From Streptoverticillium olivoreticuli subsp. olivoreticuli (GTDB lineage: Bacteria; Actinomycetota; Actinomycetes; Streptomycetales; Streptomycetaceae), in contig NZ_CP031455.1 in the NCBI RefSeq assembly GCF_003391135.1, positions 868,001 to 932,000 of the forward strand: a DNA stretch of 64,000 bases, read 5' to 3'. Position 1 is the stretch's first letter; every line of letters starts with the position of its first letter. A program made the translations under genes and the position numbers. This document shows positions 16,794-25,974 of this stretch, piece by piece. The notes beneath the pieces were generated by a model. The model was not told where the DNA came from and searched no databases. It saw only the letters and a program-made list of their open reading frames with translations.

Positions 16794-17999
16794 TCAGGCG
16801 AGCAGACCTCCGGTGTGCCCGTCCTCGGCGAGCGACCGCCAGGAGTGCTCGGGAGTGTCGAAAGCCTGCGGATCGACAGCCTCCACCATCGCGTCGACAC
16901 AGCTGTGCAGCAACGCCTGAGGGTCGAACACCTGCCACGCCTCCCGGTCGCCGCTGCCGCCGCGCTCCCACCGGTACCACTCGGCCCGCATCCGCTCATA
17001 GGTCCACAGCGCGTAGAGCAGCGCCGAAAGGTCGCGGTTGAGGTAGGCGTCGGGTTCGCCGTCGTCGTACCAGTCCGGGAGCTCCAGTCGGCCGGTGGCG
17101 CCGTCGAGGGCTATCACGAGGTCATGGGGCCACCAGCCGATGGCGAAGAAGTCACGCTGGTACGCGCGGTCGGCGGGGACGGCGTCCGCTCCGGGCGACA
17201 CCTCGTCGGCGAAAGTCTCGGGGTGCGCCTCCCCCATAGTGAGAAGCGGTTCTTCGCAGGCACCGAAGATCTCACCGTCGAGCGGAAGCCCGAGCTCGGT
17301 GAGCAGCCGCCGGGTCGGCCCGTGCGTGAGCCCGGCCGGAAGCTCCTCGGTCCGGAAGCGCCGCACCCGACCCTCTCCGGCGAGCACCGCCAGGTCCTCG
17401 ATCAGCTCCGACCCGAACGCGTAGGCCAGTCCGCCCGGCTCCCCCGGCCGGGCACCCCAACACAGCGAACGAACCAGCAGCGACGTGCCCCAGTGCGCGA
17501 CGGGCGTGCCGGGTTCGAACAGCCCCGGGTCGACGGCCCGCATGCGCCGTTCGGCCGCCTCGACCACCTCGGCGACGACCGCCGGCCCGTACCGCCCGTC
17601 GTACGCGGTGTCGTCCCGCCCCGCCGACAGCGATTCCATCTCCCGTATCAGCCCGGCAAGGGCGGAGAGGCCGGTCGCGAGCACATCACGGCGGAGCTCC
17701 CCCGCCTCACGGCGAGCGAGATACACCTCGCCCGTCACACCGTCGAGGACCACGGCAGTGCCGCAGTAGTCGGTCTCTCCGATGACGAACAGCCGTCTGT
17801 CGTCGTCGAAGGCCTTGAGCTCACCGTCCTCCCACAGCACGGTGAAGTCGAGGTCCGCGGCGCTGCCCGGCAGCCCCTCGTCCACGAGGAAACGCCGGCT
17901 GGGCCCGTGCCTCAACTCGTCCGGCAGCGCCGCCGGGGCGACCCGGCACACCTCACCGTCCCCTGCCGCCACGCCGTGCTGACTGTCCGTCGCATCCAT
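16794..17999 (-). CDS. Duplicated SUKH-4-type immunity-like protein
   Basis: A 401-residue cytoplasmic protein built of two similar halves. Each begins with a block of the form LP..L.HGP(S/T)RR.L...GLP (residues ~24-45 and ~218-240). Each later carries an FF/F-V-IG...D...V.LDG.TG segment (FVIGETDYCGTAVVLDGVTG and FFAIGWWPHDLVIALDGATG). These are features of SUKH-4 (SMI1/KNR4 superfamily) proteins. Family members are often immunity proteins against polymorphic toxins, but no toxin gene lies beside this one. The function is therefore inferred and may be housekeeping. Confidence 0.65.
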   Translation of the reverse strand: MDATDSQHGVAAGDGEVCRVAPAALPDELRHGPSRRFLVDEGLPGSAADLDFTVLWEDGELKAFDDDRRLFVIGETDYCGTAVVLDGVTGEVYLARREAGELRRDVLATGLSALAGLIREMESLSAGRDDTAYDGRYGPAVVAEVVEAAERRMRAVDPGLFEPGTPVAHWGTSLLVRSLCWGARPGEPGGLAYAFGSELIEDLAVLAGEGRVRRFRTEELPAGLTHGPTRRLLTELGLPLDGEIFGACEEPLLTMGEAHPETFADEVSPGADAVPADRAYQRDFFAIGWWPHDLVIALDGATGRLELPDWYDDGEPDAYLNRDLSALLYALWTYERMRAEWYRWERGGSGDREAWQVFDPQALLHSCVDAMVEAVDPQAFDTPEHSWRSLAEDGHTGGLLA

Positions 18000-18119
18000 G
18001 CCTACGTCCGTTGCTCTCCGTCATGCTGATCGTTGTGGCGCCGACCTTAGCGGGAGGCACTGACATCCAGCTCTGGAGAGCCGCTCCGCCTGCGAACGCG
18101 AGTCGGCGAAGATGGCTTC

Positions 18120-18629
18120 ATGACCACCATCACCTTCGTGCGGGGCGACATCACGCAACAGCACGTGGATGCCATCGTCAACGCGGCGAACTCCTCCCTC
18201 CTCGGCGGCGGGGGCGTGGACGGCGCCATCCACCGCGCGGGCGGCCCCGAGATCCTCAGCGCGTGCCGCGACCTGCGCGCCTCCCACTACGGCAAGGGCC
18301 TCCCCACCGGCCAAGCCGTCGCCACGACCGCGGGCCGCCTGCCGGCCCGATGGGTCATCCACACGGTGGGCCCGGTATGGTCCGCGACCGAGGACCGCTC
18401 GGAGCTCCACGCCTCCTGCTACCGCGAATCCCTTCGGGTGGCGGACGAGCTGGGAGCCAAGACGGTCGCATTTCCAGCGATCTCCACCGGCATCTACCGC
18501 TGGCCTCTGGAGGACGCGGCCCGCATCGCCGTCGAGGCGGTCCGCACCACGGACACGACCGTGGAAGAGATCCGCTTCGTCCTCTTCGACGAGGCCGCCT
18601 ACGAGGCCTTCACCGCGCAGGCGCACTGA
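18120..18629 (+). CDS. Macrodomain protein, O-acetyl-ADP-ribose deacetylase type
   Basis: A 169-residue single macrodomain. Ligand-binding motifs are intact: [19 protein letters not shown] near residue 20 and [12 protein letters not shown] around residue 120. YmdB-type enzymes hydrolyse O-acetyl-ADP-ribose or ADP-ribosyl adducts. It is divergent from the SUKH gene with a 120-bp gap. A truncated near-identical copy of its C-terminal half occurs at about 43.66-43.93 kb. Confidence 0.92.
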   Translation: MTTITFVRGDITQQHVDAIVNAANSSLLGGGGVDGAIHRAGGPEILSACRDLRASHYGKGLPTGQAVATTAGRLPARWVIHTVGPVWSATEDRSELHASCYRESLRVADELGAKTVAFPAISTGIYRWPLEDAARIAVEAVRTTDTTVEEIRFVLFDEAAYEAFTAQAH

Positions 18630-18670
18630 TACCGAGCGGAAGGCCGGTGGAAGCATTCACCCATGACTGC

Positions 18671-19465
18671 TCACGCGGCCAGCGCTAGCTCCTGAGTCCC
18701 CCCAGGGAGAGGGAACCTGGTCACCTCCCCTTCATGGGTCATCAGCTCAGCAGACCACGTATCGGGGTCCATGACGACCGAGACCGTGCCAGGCCCTGGC
18801 CTGGCATGAGAACCGTCGAACCTCATCTCGCCCAGCTGTACCCGAACGGGGAAGTCCTCGCCGTACTCGAAGCGCAAGCCCCGCGTACCGGCATGGACCT
18901 TCACCCCCCAGGCCCTACGCCCATTGCATCGAATACGCGCAGTCCTGCTCCGAGTCCGGGCCGTACCATCCCCACCCTTGACCCAGAACAGGCCATGAGG
19001 AGCCACCGCCTCCCCCGGGCCATCGCAGAACAGAAAGCCCCGTACTGGCGAAACCCGCCGAGGCCCCTGTGTCTTTTTGACCAGGTTCACGACCTCCTGC
19101 AGCTGAAGCCACTCAGCCTCCGTGAGCACAGGCTCTCCGAGCACCACCGGCGCGCGGGGTGCGCCCTCGGCCCGGGCGGCGGCCTGCAACTGCTTGGGCC
19201 GGTCGACGCGTTCCGGATCCGCGACCAGGTCATTCAGCGCCGCGCGAAGGGGCTCGGCAATGGCGTCAGCGGTGTCCACACGGCGGGCGACGCCGAGCTC
19301 CACGAGCCGGTCGGCGTTCATGAGCTGCTCGGCTCCCTGCGGCACGGCGAGACTCCGGCGTACCTGCTCCGAAGCCGTTGCGTAATCCGGCCAGCGTGAC
19401 CACGACCGTCCCCGGCCGCCGAGGCGGCCGGTTCCGTCTTGTCTGCCGTGACTCGTCCGATCCAC
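18671..19465 (-). pseudogene. Glycosyltransferase C-terminal remnant joined to an unknown domain
   Basis: The 264-residue open frame has two unlike parts. Residues ~35-102 match the C-terminal donor-binding end of GT1/macrolide-type glycosyltransferases: AVPQGAEQLMNADRLVELGV, then ALNDLVADPE. The N-terminal acceptor domain and the preceding H-x7-G core are absent. Residues ~103-264 are a different, unrecognised beta-rich domain (GFLFCDGPGEAVAPHGLFWV, FEYGEDFPVRVQLGEM). The unknown domain may be a real gene with its own start inside, since no good start precedes the fusion. I treat the glycosyltransferase part as decayed. Confidence 0.55.
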
Positions 19466-19529
19466 CTGGCCCGGGAGCCCGAGGCCGAGCCCCGGGCCAG
19501 GCTGTCACATCACAGACTTACACGATCTT

Positions 19530-21065
19530 TCAGACACGCTCCAGGGGTGTGCCGAACCAGCAGGCGAGTGCTTCTCGCAGCGCGGGCACGGCGGTGTCGG
19601 CGGGTTCGTCGACGGCCGCGGCCCAGGCGATGTGGGCGTCCGGGCGGATCAGGAGGATGTCGGCCGGTGGGTGATCGGTCTTCGCGGTGTGGATGTCGAC
19701 GCGGTGCTGCCAGCCCCGGGCGGCCTCGCGAAGGTACGGGCGGTCGGCGAGGTCGAGGAGGATGGGCCGTGCGGGGCGCATAAGTTCTGCGACGCTGGTG
19801 ACTCCTTGGTCGGTGTGCAGGGTGAGGTCGGGTACAAAGGCGCCGGTCAAGGCATGGGACTCGGGTCCGGGCACCGGATAGCGGATGTCATTGTGGGCGA
19901 CAAGGGCTCCCATGCGGCGCAATGCCGGCTCGTCGGCGAGCAGTTCCTGGAAGACCTGCCGAAGCGCTTCGTCGGCCGCGTCGTGTCCGCGCCGCAGTGC
20001 CGCCTGGGCCCGGGTCTGCAGCAGTGCACGTGCGCCGGCGAATTGGCGTTCGTCGTGATAGGTGTCCAGCAGGTCTGTCGGCGCCCAGCCGTGGATGTCC
20101 GCGCCCAGCTTCCAGGCAAGATTGACCGTGTCGAGCATGCCGACATTGAGCGCGGTACCGGTGGCGGGGAACAGGTGGGCCGCATCGCCGGCCAGCAGGA
20201 TCCGCCCGTCGCGGTACCGGTCGGCCTGCCGGTCCTTGAAGGTGAAGCGCGACAGCCGAATCGGCTCTCCCAAGGGGATATCCCCGCCGAGTACCCGGCG
20301 AATGCTGGCGCCGAGCTCAGCCAGGGCCATCGGCTCGTCATCGTCGTATTCGGCGGACTCGTCTTCAGTGGTCATGAGGGACAGAACCCCGTCGGTGACC
20401 GCGAACGCGAACACGCCGCGGTCTGTTCGCGTGAAACCCGCATGGATCGTGCCCAGCCCGGGGACGGCGATGTCGCCGTTGTCGTGCACGGTCAGCGAAT
20501 CGGGCACGGTGACCACGGCGAGCCGGTTGACCTCCGGGTACGTGGTGCCGGGGAACGGGATGCCGGCCAGGTCGCGGACTCGGCTGCGCGCGCCGTCGCA
20601 GCCCACCAGGTATCGGGCGGTCACCCGGCACGGCCCATCCGGCCCGTGCACCTCCGCGGTCACGGTGGCATCGTCCTGGCCCACCCCGACCACCTCGTGC
20701 CCGCGGCGGATGTCGGCGCCGAGTTCGCGGGCGCGTTCTCCGAGGAGTCGCTCGATTTCTGCTTGTGAGATCGGCATCGCCCGCATCGGAGGATCTGCAA
20801 GCCGTGTGAGGTCCAGATGCAGACTGCCGAACGGGAATCGGGGAGCGATGTTGGGGTCACTGCTGGCTGCTTCGAACCGGTCCAGAATGCCGCGGTACCG
20901 CAGCAGGTCCAGGATCCGCCCGCCGATACCGCTGGCCTTCGGTGTGTCCCGGGGCTGCGGATGCCTCTCCAGCACCAGCGGCCGCACCCCGGCCAGCCGC
21001 AACTCACCGGCCAGCATCAAGCCGGCCGGCCCTGCGCCCACGATGATCACGTCGGCGTCCGTCAC
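19530..21065 (-). CDS. FAD-dependent aromatic monooxygenase (rifampicin/polyketide hydroxylase-like)
   Basis: A 511-residue group A flavin hydroxylase. FAD-binding GxGxxG (VIIVGAGPAGLMLAGELRLA) is at the N-terminus, the DG motif (LVGCDGARSRVRDLAG) near residue 160 and the GD motif (GRILLAGDAAHLFPATG) near residue 280. A thioredoxin-like C-terminal domain ends the protein. The GTG at 21065 has GGAGGGG upstream. Relatives hydroxylate aromatic antibiotics or polyketides; the real substrate is unknown. It sits alone between a palindromic terminator and the remnant region, and may be a resistance or tailoring enzyme. Confidence 0.88.
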   Translation of the reverse strand: MTDADVIIVGAGPAGLMLAGELRLAGVRPLVLERHPQPRDTPKASGIGGRILDLLRYRGILDRFEAASSDPNIAPRFPFGSLHLDLTRLADPPMRAMPISQAEIERLLGERARELGADIRRGHEVVGVGQDDATVTAEVHGPDGPCRVTARYLVGCDGARSRVRDLAGIPFPGTTYPEVNRLAVVTVPDSLTVHDNGDIAVPGLGTIHAGFTRTDRGVFAFAVTDGVLSLMTTEDESAEYDDDEPMALAELGASIRRVLGGDIPLGEPIRLSRFTFKDRQADRYRDGRILLAGDAAHLFPATGTALNVGMLDTVNLAWKLGADIHGWAPTDLLDTYHDERQFAGARALLQTRAQAALRRGHDAADEALRQVFQELLADEPALRRMGALVAHNDIRYPVPGPESHALTGAFVPDLTLHTDQGVTSVAELMRPARPILLDLADRPYLREAARGWQHRVDIHTAKTDHPPADILLIRPDAHIAWAAAVDEPADTAVPALREALACWFGTPLERV

Positions 21066-21174
21066 CGGCCCCTCCTCGCGCGACCTTTCGCCGCGTTCCA
21101 ACTCGTCCCGGTCGTCGATGTCAACACGCACTTCGTTTCTCCCATTTCCGCAGGTTCTGGCCTTAGCTGGGGAT

Positions 21175-21204
21175 CTTGCGGCACGACCCGGGTCGTGCCG
21201 CAAG
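21175..21204. terminator. 30-bp perfect palindrome, terminator of the reductase gene
   Basis: A loop-free perfect palindrome centred at 21189/21190 lies about 80 bp past the stop of the leftward RibD/DHFR-like gene and about 110 bp before the hydroxylase start. It probably separates the two transcripts. Confidence 0.7.
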
Positions 21205-21281
21205 TCCCAGGCGCGCTGCGCCCGTGTGGCGCTCCGAGCGCGCCCGCGCCCGGCCTCCACAAGCGCCGCCCGCCCGCTCAC

Positions 21282-21878
21282 TCAGCTGCTGACGCGCGTG
21301 TAGGTGAGGAACATCGCGCCGCTCTTGAGAACGGTGTGGTCTGCGAGTGTCCAGGTGCGCGGGTCGAAGACGGCCTTGTGGGAGAACAGCGGGAGCCCGT
21401 CGCCGATGGTCAGCGGGCCGACCTTGAGGATCAGCGTGTCGATCTCGGCGTACAGAGAGCCCGCGAGCTCGGCGCCGCCGAGGAGCCAGATGTCCTTGCC
21501 GTCCTGCTGCTTGAGCTCGCGCACGGTCGCCATCGGGTCGTCGGCGACCAGTTCGACGGCCGGGTCCGGGGCCTCGGTCAGGGTCCTGGAGAACACCAGG
21601 TGACGCAGGTGGGGGTAGGCGTCGGTGATGCCGGCCGCGAGACCGATCTCGTAGCTGCGCCGCCCTTCGAGCACAGTGTCGAAGTGCGTGCCCTCCGCCG
21701 TGACGGACAGGGCCTGCCGGGCCTGGACGGGCAGCGTCTCCGGGTACTGGGCCACGAGGTGCTGTATGTAGTCCTCCGTTATGGGCCAGAAGCCGTTCGG
21801 ACCGGTGGGGTCACTGCCGTCCGGGCCCGCGATGAAGCCGTCGAGAGTGGTGGCTATGTAATAGGTCAGCTTGCGCAT
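21282..21878 (-). CDS. Dihydrofolate reductase family (RibD C-terminal-like) protein
   Basis: A 198-residue single-domain reductase-fold protein. The family start MRKLTYYIATTLDGFIAGPDG and the nucleotide-binding stretch GKDIWLLGGAELAGSLY are both present. These proteins resemble the reductase half of RibD and usually bind NADPH; most have unknown substrates. The start is 36 bp downstream of the GNAT gene's stop, so the two may be cotranscribed. Confidence 0.85.
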   Translation of the reverse strand: MRKLTYYIATTLDGFIAGPDGSDPTGPNGFWPITEDYIQHLVAQYPETLPVQARQALSVTAEGTHFDTVLEGRRSYEIGLAAGITDAYPHLRHLVFSRTLTEAPDPAVELVADDPMATVRELKQQDGKDIWLLGGAELAGSLYAEIDTLILKVGPLTIGDGLPLFSHKAVFDPRTWTLADHTVLKSGAMFLTYTRVSS

Positions 21879-21914
21879 GGGCTGTCGATTCTGTGAGGAG
21901 GATGAGGTTGCGGG

Positions 21915-22904
21915 TCAGGCTGCGGGCACGTCGAGCTGGAATTCGCGTGTGCGCCGGTAGGAGCGGAAGCCCAGTCGGTGGTTGACCGCCAGCATGTGGA
22001 CGTTGTCGTCGGCGTTGTCCGTCTCGATCTCGACAACGCCCGGGTGTTCGGCTCGCAGGCGGCGCACCATGGCGGCCTTGACCCACAACCCCAGGCCGTG
22101 GCCGCGGTGTTCGGGCACGACCGCCGTGTCGTACTGCTGGGCGCGCGACGGCGCGCCATGGGGCAGGACGATCTCGGTGTAGCCGGCCATGGTGCCGTCG
22201 TCGTGGACGGCGGCGACGGTCAGCAGGGTGTCTCCGCGGTCGGCGACCACGGTGGCCATGGCGCGGACGCGGTCTGCGTCCCATGCCACGCTGCCGTAGT
22301 CCAGGTCTCCGACGGGCATGTCGTTCATCGCGTTCTTGGCTGTGGCGAAGGCGTCGGCGAGTCCGTCGGGAACCGCTCCGGTCCATCCGGTCAGCCGGTA
22401 GCCGGGGTGCTCGGCATCGGCGGTCTGGAGCAGGTCGGCCTGCCCCATCTCGTCGAGGCGCAGCGTGAGGTGATTCAACGTCAGTGCGCGGCGGAAGCCC
22501 CACCGTGCGCTGAAGGCTTCGCCCGGACCGTCGGCCGCGGCTGTGGCGATCAGGCTGCGCCGGTTCTCGGTGCGGCAGGCTGCCACGGCCGCCGACAGCA
22601 GGAGGGAGCCGGTTCCCAGGCGGCGGTGTGCGGGGGCGACGTGGAGTTCCAGTTCGGCCAGGTGATGCTGGCCCGGGGAGGTGAACACCCGCAGGCCGGC
22701 GACTGCGACCGGGACGCCGTCCGCACCGGTGGCCAGCCAGGCCAACCGACGGCTGTCCAGAGCGGGCTGGGTGAGCTGGGCGTGGATCTGCCCTGGCGCA
22801 GGCGGCGGCACTCCGGGCAGGTCGTGGGCCGTCGAGGCCGCGACGACCTGGTGCCACGCGGCGGCCTCGGCGACCGAAGCACGCTGGAGTGGACTGACTT
22901 GCAC
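21915..22904 (-). CDS. Double-domain GNAT N-acetyltransferase
   Basis: From the GTG at 22904 the product is 329 residues with two GNAT folds, as in mycothiol-synthase-like proteins. In the first, ELELHVAPAHRRLGTGSLLL is the acetyl-CoA loop. In the second, TAVVPEHRGHGLGLWVKAA is a strong R/QxxGxG/A motif. The start is uncertain: the same frame runs open upstream into a decayed AhpD-like gene, and no good ribosome site is seen. TTG at 22916 is an alternative. The substrate is unknown. Confidence 0.8.
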   Translation of the reverse strand: MQVSPLQRASVAEAAAWHQVVAASTAHDLPGVPPPAPGQIHAQLTQPALDSRRLAWLATGADGVPVAVAGLRVFTSPGQHHLAELELHVAPAHRRLGTGSLLLSAAVAACRTENRRSLIATAAADGPGEAFSARWGFRRALTLNHLTLRLDEMGQADLLQTADAEHPGYRLTGWTGAVPDGLADAFATAKNAMNDMPVGDLDYGSVAWDADRVRAMATVVADRGDTLLTVAAVHDDGTMAGYTEIVLPHGAPSRAQQYDTAVVPEHRGHGLGLWVKAAMVRRLRAEHPGVVEIETDNADDNVHMLAVNHRLGFRSYRRTREFQLDVPAA

Positions 22905-23069
22905 TGATGTGGGCAAAGTGATGGCTTTCGTGGTCGGGTCGGTCGTAATTCGCGATGGCGTGAGGGCGTGCTCTCGTCGGTCGAAGCACCGCGGCGGAGG
23001 GGGCTTGGAGGGGGCTGGGGCAACCCGGTTCAGGCGATCCAGCTCTGACCGTGTCATCGCGTTCGCGTT

Positions 23070-23438
23070 CTTTCGGTCGGTGTGGCGCACGAGCGGCCAG
23101 TCGATGTCGACACGGGCAGCCGTGGCAAGGCAGTCGGTGAACACGTTGAGAGCGACATGTGCGATGACCTCGACGATCTGCCCGTCGGACAGGCCGGCAC
23201 ACCGGGCCGCGGCCAGCTGTTCGTCGGCAACGGTTCCGCGGTCACGGACCATCACGGCGGCCAGATCCAGGACAGCGGCGGCCCAGGGGTCATCAGTCTC
23301 ACCTCGGCGCGCGGGTGGCATCGGCCGCACTCAGCCCGGCCGACTTGGTCCCGCGGAACGCATGCACGGACAGGCAGTAGTCGGCCCCGTTCTCCTGCGC
23401 CACCAGATCGGTGTCGCCGTCAACGGCTGTTCGCGGAT
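23070..23438 (-). pseudogene. AhpD/carboxymuconolactone decarboxylase-like gene, frameshifted and truncated
   Basis: One frame reads DLVAQENGADYCLSVHAFRG, the CxxxH-type redox motif region of AhpD-like proteins, then stops near 23319. The neighbouring frame continues the family C-terminus: LAAARCAGLSDGQIVEVIAH followed by LNVFTDCLA. A single shift near 23310-23325 therefore breaks the gene. The N-terminal part is missing where the MFS gene ends (23420), and the 3' frame runs into the GNAT gene without a stop. The intact ancestor would have been a peroxidase-related thiol protein. Confidence 0.7.
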
Positions 23439-24904
23439 GTCTCTTTCGAGGTGGTGACCGCACCTGGATCGGTGGAACGTTGCGGCGCCGCGGAGCCTTC
23501 TGCGGGCTTGGACCTCGCCAGCCACAGGCCGGTGAACACGGCGGTGGCCAAAGTGACGGTGCCGGCAGCGAGGAAGGCGCTGTTGAGGCCGGTCTCGAAG
23601 GAGGCGCCGCCGGACTGCCGGGTGCGGACGATGGCTCCGAGTACCGCCACGCCGAGCACCGCGCCGATCTGCCGGGTGGTGCTGATGATGCCTGATGCGA
23701 GGCCGCCTTCCTGCGGGCTGACTGCTTGGATGGCGGCTCCCGTCAGTGGGGACAGGGTCAAGGCGAAGCCGATGCCGACGGCTCCCAGCCGCCACCACAC
23801 GTTCCCGTAGCCGGTGTCGGCGTGCACCATACCGAGCGCCAGCAGTCCCAGGCCGGCCAGGGCCAGGCCGGTGGTAACCACGATTCGGAAGCCGTACCGG
23901 GCGGCGAGCCGGCCCGCGTACGGGCTGACGATCACCATGGCGAGGGATAGCGGCAGGGTCTGCAGGCCGGCGCGCAGGATCGAGCTGCCCTGGACGTACA
24001 CGAAGAACTGGGAGAAGAAGAACGACGAACCCATGAGCGCGAACCCCACCACGACCATGGCGGTGTTGGACACAGTGAACAGGCGCTGCCGGAACAGCCT
24101 CAGCGGCAGCATCGGAGCGGAACGACGCGCTTCGACAGCGGCGAAAGCGGCGAGGAGGATCACCGCGGCGGTGAAGCTGCCCAGGATCACCGGCGATGTC
24201 CAGCCGCGGGCACCACCCTCGATCAGACCGTAGGTCAGCGCCCCCACCCCCAGAACGGACAGCACCGTCCCCGGGATGTCGATCGCGGGGGCGCTCGGAT
24301 TGCGGGTCTCTTCAAGGCTGCGCAGACCGACCAGCAGAAGGACCACGCCGATGGGCAGATTGACCAGGAAGATGGCGGGCCAGCCGAAGGCATCTGTCAG
24401 CACGCCGCCGGCCACGGGGCCTGCGGCCAGACCGATTCCGCTGAATCCGGCCCACAGCCCGATCGCCTTGATTCGTTCTTGCGGCACGGGATAGGCGGCG
24501 GCGAGCAGGGCGAGCGAGGCAGGGCTCAGCGCCGCGGCCCCGATGCCCTGCAGCGCCCGGCCGGCGACCAGCCAGCCGACCGAGGGCGCGAGGCTGCACA
24601 GCACCGACGCGGCGGTGAACACCGCCACGCCGGTCAGATACACCCGCTTGCGGCCGAACCGGTCGGCGAAGACGCCGCCGGACAGCAGCAGCATGGCGAC
24701 CAGCAGTACGTACGCGTCGACGATCCATTGCAGACCGGTCAGCTGCGTGTGCAGCCGGTGCTGCATGTCGGGCAGCGCTGCTCCGACAATCGTGTTGTCG
24801 AGCAGGATCATGAATTGGCCCAGGCAGGTCACCGTGAGCAGCACGGCCAGGTTTGGTCGACTGCCTGCGGTCGCACGTGATGCAGCGATGGGGATTCCTC
24901 TCAA
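23420..24904 (-). CDS. MFS drug-efflux transporter, DHA2 (EmrB/QacA) family
   Basis: A 494-residue membrane protein with about 14 hydrophobic segments. Motif A is present (GGVFADRFGRKRVYLTG) and motif C-like glycines occur in LWAGFSGIGLAAGPVAGGVL. LDNTIVGAALPDM early in helix 1 is typical of DHA2 exporters. The frame begins at a TTG (24904) with GGAGAGG upstream; no in-frame ATG or GTG occurs before helix 1. It is divergent from a TetR-family gene, the usual layout for a drug-inducible pump. Confidence 0.9.
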   Translation of the reverse strand: MRGIPIAASRATAGSRPNLAVLLTVTCLGQFMILLDNTIVGAALPDMQHRLHTQLTGLQWIVDAYVLLVAMLLLSGGVFADRFGRKRVYLTGVAVFTAASVLCSLAPSVGWLVAGRALQGIGAAALSPASLALLAAAYPVPQERIKAIGLWAGFSGIGLAAGPVAGGVLTDAFGWPAIFLVNLPIGVVLLLVGLRSLEETRNPSAPAIDIPGTVLSVLGVGALTYGLIEGGARGWTSPVILGSFTAAVILLAAFAAVEARRSAPMLPLRLFRQRLFTVSNTAMVVVGFALMGSSFFFSQFFVYVQGSSILRAGLQTLPLSLAMVIVSPYAGRLAARYGFRIVVTTGLALAGLGLLALGMVHADTGYGNVWWRLGAVGIGFALTLSPLTGAAIQAVSPQEGGLASGIISTTRQIGAVLGVAVLGAIVRTRQSGGASFETGLNSAFLAAGTVTLATAVFTGLWLARSKPAEGSAAPQRSTDPGAVTTSKETSANSR

Positions 24905-24953
24905 TCGTTAGTTGCGCCTCTCCACGGCCGACGTGGTCAGCCTCTGGGCGCTC

Positions 24954-25029
24954 TAAAGCAGTCGGTGGCTGCGTTAGGAGACTGTAAGGAGGGTTGCACC
25001 ACAAACGCAAGTCACGACTGCATTAAGAT
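24954..25029. promoter_or_regulatory. MFS/TetR divergent promoter with inverted operator arms
   Basis: TAAAGCAGTCG at 24954-24964 and CGACTGCATTA at 25015-25025 are inverted copies with one mismatch in 11 bp, spaced 50 bp apart. TAAGAT at 25024-25029 resembles a -10 element only 6 bp before the TetR ATG, which suggests a leaderless TetR message. The arm overlapping this -10 could mediate autorepression. Confidence 0.45.
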
Positions 25030-25035
25030 GGGGGC

Positions 25036-25602
25036 ATGAACGAACGACAGCGAGCCCGGCGGCCCGGCGGGCGCAGCGCCCGCGTCGGCGCGGAGGTGCA
25101 CCAGGCCGTCACCGAACTGATCAGCGAGCGCGGCTACGGCAACTTCACCGTCGGCGAGGTCGCAGCCCGCGCGGGCGTAGCCGACAGCACCATCTACCGC
25201 CGGTGGGGCAGCCTGGAAACCCTGCTCACCGACGTGGCGCTCACCCGCCTCAACGCACAGTCGCCGATGCCCGACACCGGGAGCCTGGCCGGCGACCTGC
25301 GCACTTACGCGGCCAACGTGGCCCGCGAGATCACCGGACCCGACGGTCTGATGGTGGTGCGCCTGGCCGTCGCCCTGTCGAGCAATGGTCAGCAGGGCCT
25401 GCAGGCGGGTGACGACCTCCGCGCCGAACGCACCCGGCAACTGCAGGTCATGCTCGATCGCGCCCGCGAACGTGGCGAGCAGGCACCCGACGCGTTCGGC
25501 GTGCTGGACCACATCCTGGCCCCGATGTATATCCGTGTCTTGTTCGGCATGGTCCCGCTCACCCCGGACTACGTCGACGGGCTGGTCGACCGATTGCTGT
25601 GA
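25036..25602 (+). CDS. TetR/AcrR-family transcriptional regulator
   Basis: A 188-residue regulator. The N-terminal helix-turn-helix spans about residues 18-65 (ELISERGYGNFTVGEVAARA, then GVADSTIYRRWGS). The C-terminal ligand domain is helical and typical of TetR_C_11-like pump regulators. It is divergent from the MFS exporter and probably represses both genes until a toxic ligand binds. Confidence 0.92.
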   Translation: MNERQRARRPGGRSARVGAEVHQAVTELISERGYGNFTVGEVAARAGVADSTIYRRWGSLETLLTDVALTRLNAQSPMPDTGSLAGDLRTYAANVAREITGPDGLMVVRLAVALSSNGQQGLQAGDDLRAERTRQLQVMLDRARERGEQAPDAFGVLDHILAPMYIRVLFGMVPLTPDYVDGLVDRLL

Positions 25603-25702
25603 CCTCAACCCGATCCCCGGGATCAGCCCTCGGACGCGGTGCCAAGGCTCCGTGCCCGCCGACACCCACCCGGCCGGCTCAGGCATCCGGCCCTTGGCCG
25701 GC

Positions 25703-25949
25703 TCACGCGGCCTGGCTAAATCCGTCGGTCGGCGGGCCGTCGCCGCGGATCGGGGTGAAGTCGACGTCCAGGTGCGGGGCGTAGGCGTCGGATTCGTCGG
25801 CGAACTCGCGGGTGGAGTATTCGCCGAAGCGGCGGATGTGCTCGGTCAGGTACGGCGAGACCTGCGCCAGGTCCTCCGGGTCGACCTTCTCTCCTTCGTC
25901 CTGCAACTGGCGGACGATCTCGGCGATATCGGGGTGCCGGTAAGAACGC
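25703..25949 (-). pseudogene. Tn3-family transposase C-terminal remnant
   Basis: About 80 residues remain, including VDPEDLAQVSPYLTEHIRRF and DAYAPHLDVDFTP, which resemble the C-terminal tail of Tn3-type transposases in actinomycetes. No start or catalytic DDE part is present; a stop closes the frame upstream near 25950. It is a relic next to an integrase relic. Confidence 0.5.
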
Positions 25950-25974
25950 TGTCACCAGCCGCAAACAACGAGTG

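Noticed and set aside
16794..18629. SUKH and macrodomain genes considered as a toxin-immunity pair
   Set aside because: They are divergent, no toxin domain is adjacent, and macrodomain hydrolases occur widely without toxins.
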